Shown here piece after piece: positions 42,791 through 44,276 of a DNA stretch of 44,276 bases. A program made the position numbers and the translations under genes. The notes below the pieces were generated by a model. It was not told where the DNA came from. It ran no database searches and worked only from the letters and a program-made list of their open reading frames with translations. The stretch's first letter is position 1. The number at the start of each line of letters is the position of its first letter. Source of the stretch: an uncultured Armatimonadota bacterium (GTDB lineage Bacteria > Armatimonadota > Fimbriimonadia > Fimbriimonadales > Fimbriimonadaceae); assembly GCA_903899015.1 (NCBI GenBank), contig CAIUHP010000062.1, positions 1 to 44,276 on the forward strand, in the 5' to 3' direction.

Positions 42791-44276
42791 ATGGCAAGGA
42801 AACGACTGAATATGAGAAAGATCCATGAAGTTCTCCGGCTACGGCTGGAGCATAAGATGAGTATCCGCGATGTGTCCGTCTCGTGCGGCATCGGATTCGG
42901 AACCGTAATTAACTATATCAACTTGGCCGAGGCCGCTGGCCTTGAGTGGCCTCTTCCAGCTGAGATGACAGATAGCGCGCTGGATGCGTTGCTGTTTCCA
43001 CCCAAGCAATCCAAGGCGAAGACTCGCGATGTTCCCAACTGGAGCCACATTCGTTCGGAGCTCTCTCGAAAAGGCGTAACTCTGTCTTTGCTTTGGAAAG
43101 AATACGACGAAGGAACGCAGGGTGGCTTTGGTTATAGCCGTTTCGTCGAACTGTTCCGCGCGTGGGAAGGGGCGCACGGGTTTACGATGATTCAGCATCA
43201 TCGACCCGGCGAGAAAATCTACGTGGATTTCTCTGGGATGACAATTACTCTGACGGACCCTGCAACCGGGGAGCAGACACAGGCTCAGGTGTTCTGCGCG
43301 GCGACTGGTTACTCCCAATTGCTTTATGCCCGTGTGTGCCGCACTCAAGGACTTCGAGATTGGCTGGACTGCCACTGTCTCATGTTCGAATTTTTCGGGG
43401 GCGTGTCGGAGGTGGTCGTTATCGACAACCTCAAGTCAGGTGTAAAGAAGACGTGCAGGTACGACCCTGAAATGAATCCGGCCTACGCAGATCTGGCACA
43501 GCATTACAAAGTCACGGTGCTTCCGGCCCGTGTTCGCAAACCTCAAGACAAATCTAAAGTCGAAAACGGTGTGCAGCAAATCGAGAGGTGGGCGCTCGCA
43601 CCCCTTCGGGATCGCATCTTCTTCACCATTGAAGACGCTCAAGAAGCGGTTGAATCTGAACTCCTTAAAGTCAACTCTCGCAAGCTCTCGGACATGCCGT
43701 GTTCAAGACGCCAGTTCTTTGACTCGGAAGAAAAGAAGTTACTTCATCCCCTGCCGGCAGAGCGGTATGTCTACGCCGAGTGGCGCAAAGCCAAAGTCGG
43801 CCCTGACTACCATGTGCGGTTCGAGTCTCAAGCCTACAGCGTTCCTCACCGCCTTTGCGGGCAAAGCCTTGACGTGCGATTGACGAACTCCAGAGTCGAA
43901 ATCTTCCAGAACTCGGTTATGGTAGCTTCCCACAATCGACAGCCAGGGCCCAGATATATCTCAACGACACCCGAGCACATGCCTGAGTCACACCGTGAAT
44001 ATGCCGAGTGGACGCCTCAGAGACTGTCTCGGTGGGCGTCTGAATCTGGACCCTGCGTCGGAGAATTCGTCCAAACAATGCTTCTGACCTATGTTCGGCC
44101 CGAACACGGATTCAGGCCCGCGTTCGGGCTCATCGGTCTTGCCAAACGCTATGGGCATGAACGTTTGGAGCGGGCTTGCGCAAGAGCGCTTCGCGCGGGA
44201 GCAACCCAATATAGAAACGTTAAATCCATTCTCGAGAAGGGACTCGACCAATTGGACGAGATTCCAGGTCTCGACA
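42791..44276 (+). CDS. istA: IS21-family transposase IstA, 3' end outside window
   Basis: The plus frame is open from ATG at 42791 to the window edge (495 codons). An N-terminal helix-turn-helix (IHEVLRLRLEHKMSIRDVSVS) is followed by an RNase H-like catalytic core. The DDE triad is Asp146 in YVDFSG, Asp212 in VVIDNLKSG and Glu258 in KVENGVQQ, with 45 residues between the last two. The C-terminal HREYAEWTPQRLSRWA region also fits the family. IstA joins element ends to target DNA and needs IstB. An alternative ATG at 42812 is possible. It appears intact as far as seen. Confidence 0.93.
   Translation, partial: MARKRLNMRKIHEVLRLRLEHKMSIRDVSVSCGIGFGTVINYINLAEAAGLEWPLPAEMTDSALDALLFPPKQSKAKTRDVPNWSHIRSELSRKGVTLSLLWKEYDEGTQGGFGYSRFVELFRAWEGAHGFTMIQHHRPGEKIYVDFSGMTITLTDPATGEQTQAQVFCAATGYSQLLYARVCRTQGLRDWLDCHCLMFEFFGGVSEVVVIDNLKSGVKKTCRYDPEMNPAYADLAQHYKVTVLPARVRKPQDKSKVENGVQQIERWALAPLRDRIFFTIEDAQEAVESELLKVNSRKLSDMPCSRRQFFDSEEKKLLHPLPAERYVYAEWRKAKVGPDYHVRFESQAYSVPHRLCGQSLDVRLTNSRVEIFQNSVMVASHNRQPGPRYISTTPEHMPESHREYAEWTPQRLSRWASESGPCVGEFVQTMLLTYVRPEHGFRPAFGLIGLAKRYGHERLERACARALRAGATQYRNVKSILEKGLDQLDEIPGLD

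Larger units (their letters stand above)
42610..44276 (+). mobile_element. IS21-family insertion sequence, right part outside window
   Basis: Left-end repeats, then istA read toward the window edge. The istB ATPase gene and right terminal repeats would lie beyond 44276. The left boundary is approximate (42605-42632). Confidence 0.75.

Noticed and set aside
1-44276. Many other open frames on the strand opposite to real genes
   Set aside because: They lack recognisable domains and ribosome sites and lie inside well-supported genes.

Overview
The window is bacterial chromosome of moderate G+C, densely packed with genes on both strands. It suggests a diderm, respiring free-living bacterium. KdsA implies Kdo lipopolysaccharide, an MqnA/MqnD-family protein implies the futalosine route to menaquinone, and there is an SdhB subunit. 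Type IV pseudopilins are present, one with the H-X9-DG motif typical of Planctomycetes, Verrucomicrobia and Armatimonadota. The gene mix and the many apparently leaderless genes would fit Armatimonadota (Fimbriimonas-like), but this is inference; no rRNA or marker gene is present to prove it.

Layout. 1-4456: a pilin gene cut by the window edge, a TPR-bearing membrane glycosyltransferase, a small exported protein, a cyclic-nucleotide-binding-fold protein and a cysteine-cluster protein. 4531-11373: a five-gene operon for reductive pyrimidine breakdown (preT, preA, dihydropyrimidinase, ureidopropionase-like hydrolase, methylmalonate-semialdehyde dehydrogenase). The matching class III aminotransferase lies at 13752-15038. 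Between them, on the opposite strand, sits a compact three-gene operon (11389-13557): a protein with one long hydrophobic segment, a small protein with an FFAP/YRD motif, and an HTTM-type membrane protein. This resembles the SdpABC toxin-maturation arrangement and is the best candidate for an undescribed system.

15106-25536 holds envelope and core metabolism: a LolA-like protein, PduO-type cobalamin adenosyltransferase, WecG/TagA glycosyltransferase, SdhB, a free-standing DsbD N-terminal domain, KdsA, a NIL/AXE1/GT4 operon, a short LeuA, PhzF, GNAT and a dihydrolipoamide acyltransferase. 25676-35402 holds phenylalanine hydroxylase, two orphan response regulators, a degenerate FAH-fold protein, an M16 protease, a GAF/HisKA_2 kinase, a large S9 peptidase and a sugar isomerase-like protein. 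35483-41197 holds MqnD, a RecB-like nuclease, a paired active/inactive M16 set, an SDR and an ABC-2 permease. The right end has a pseudopilin, a cysteine-rich exported protein and the left part of an IS21-family element, with five phased repeats and istA running off the edge.

Thymine and uracil would be reduced by PreTA, ring-opened, decarbamoylated and transaminated, and the semialdehydes converted to acetyl-CoA or propionyl-CoA. The cobalamin adenosyltransferase could support a later methylmalonyl-CoA mutase step, which is not in the window. A recurring signal is a TANNNT box 5-8 nt before the start codon of first genes that lack a Shine-Dalgarno sequence, while downstream operon genes carry one. 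This suggests widespread leaderless transcripts.
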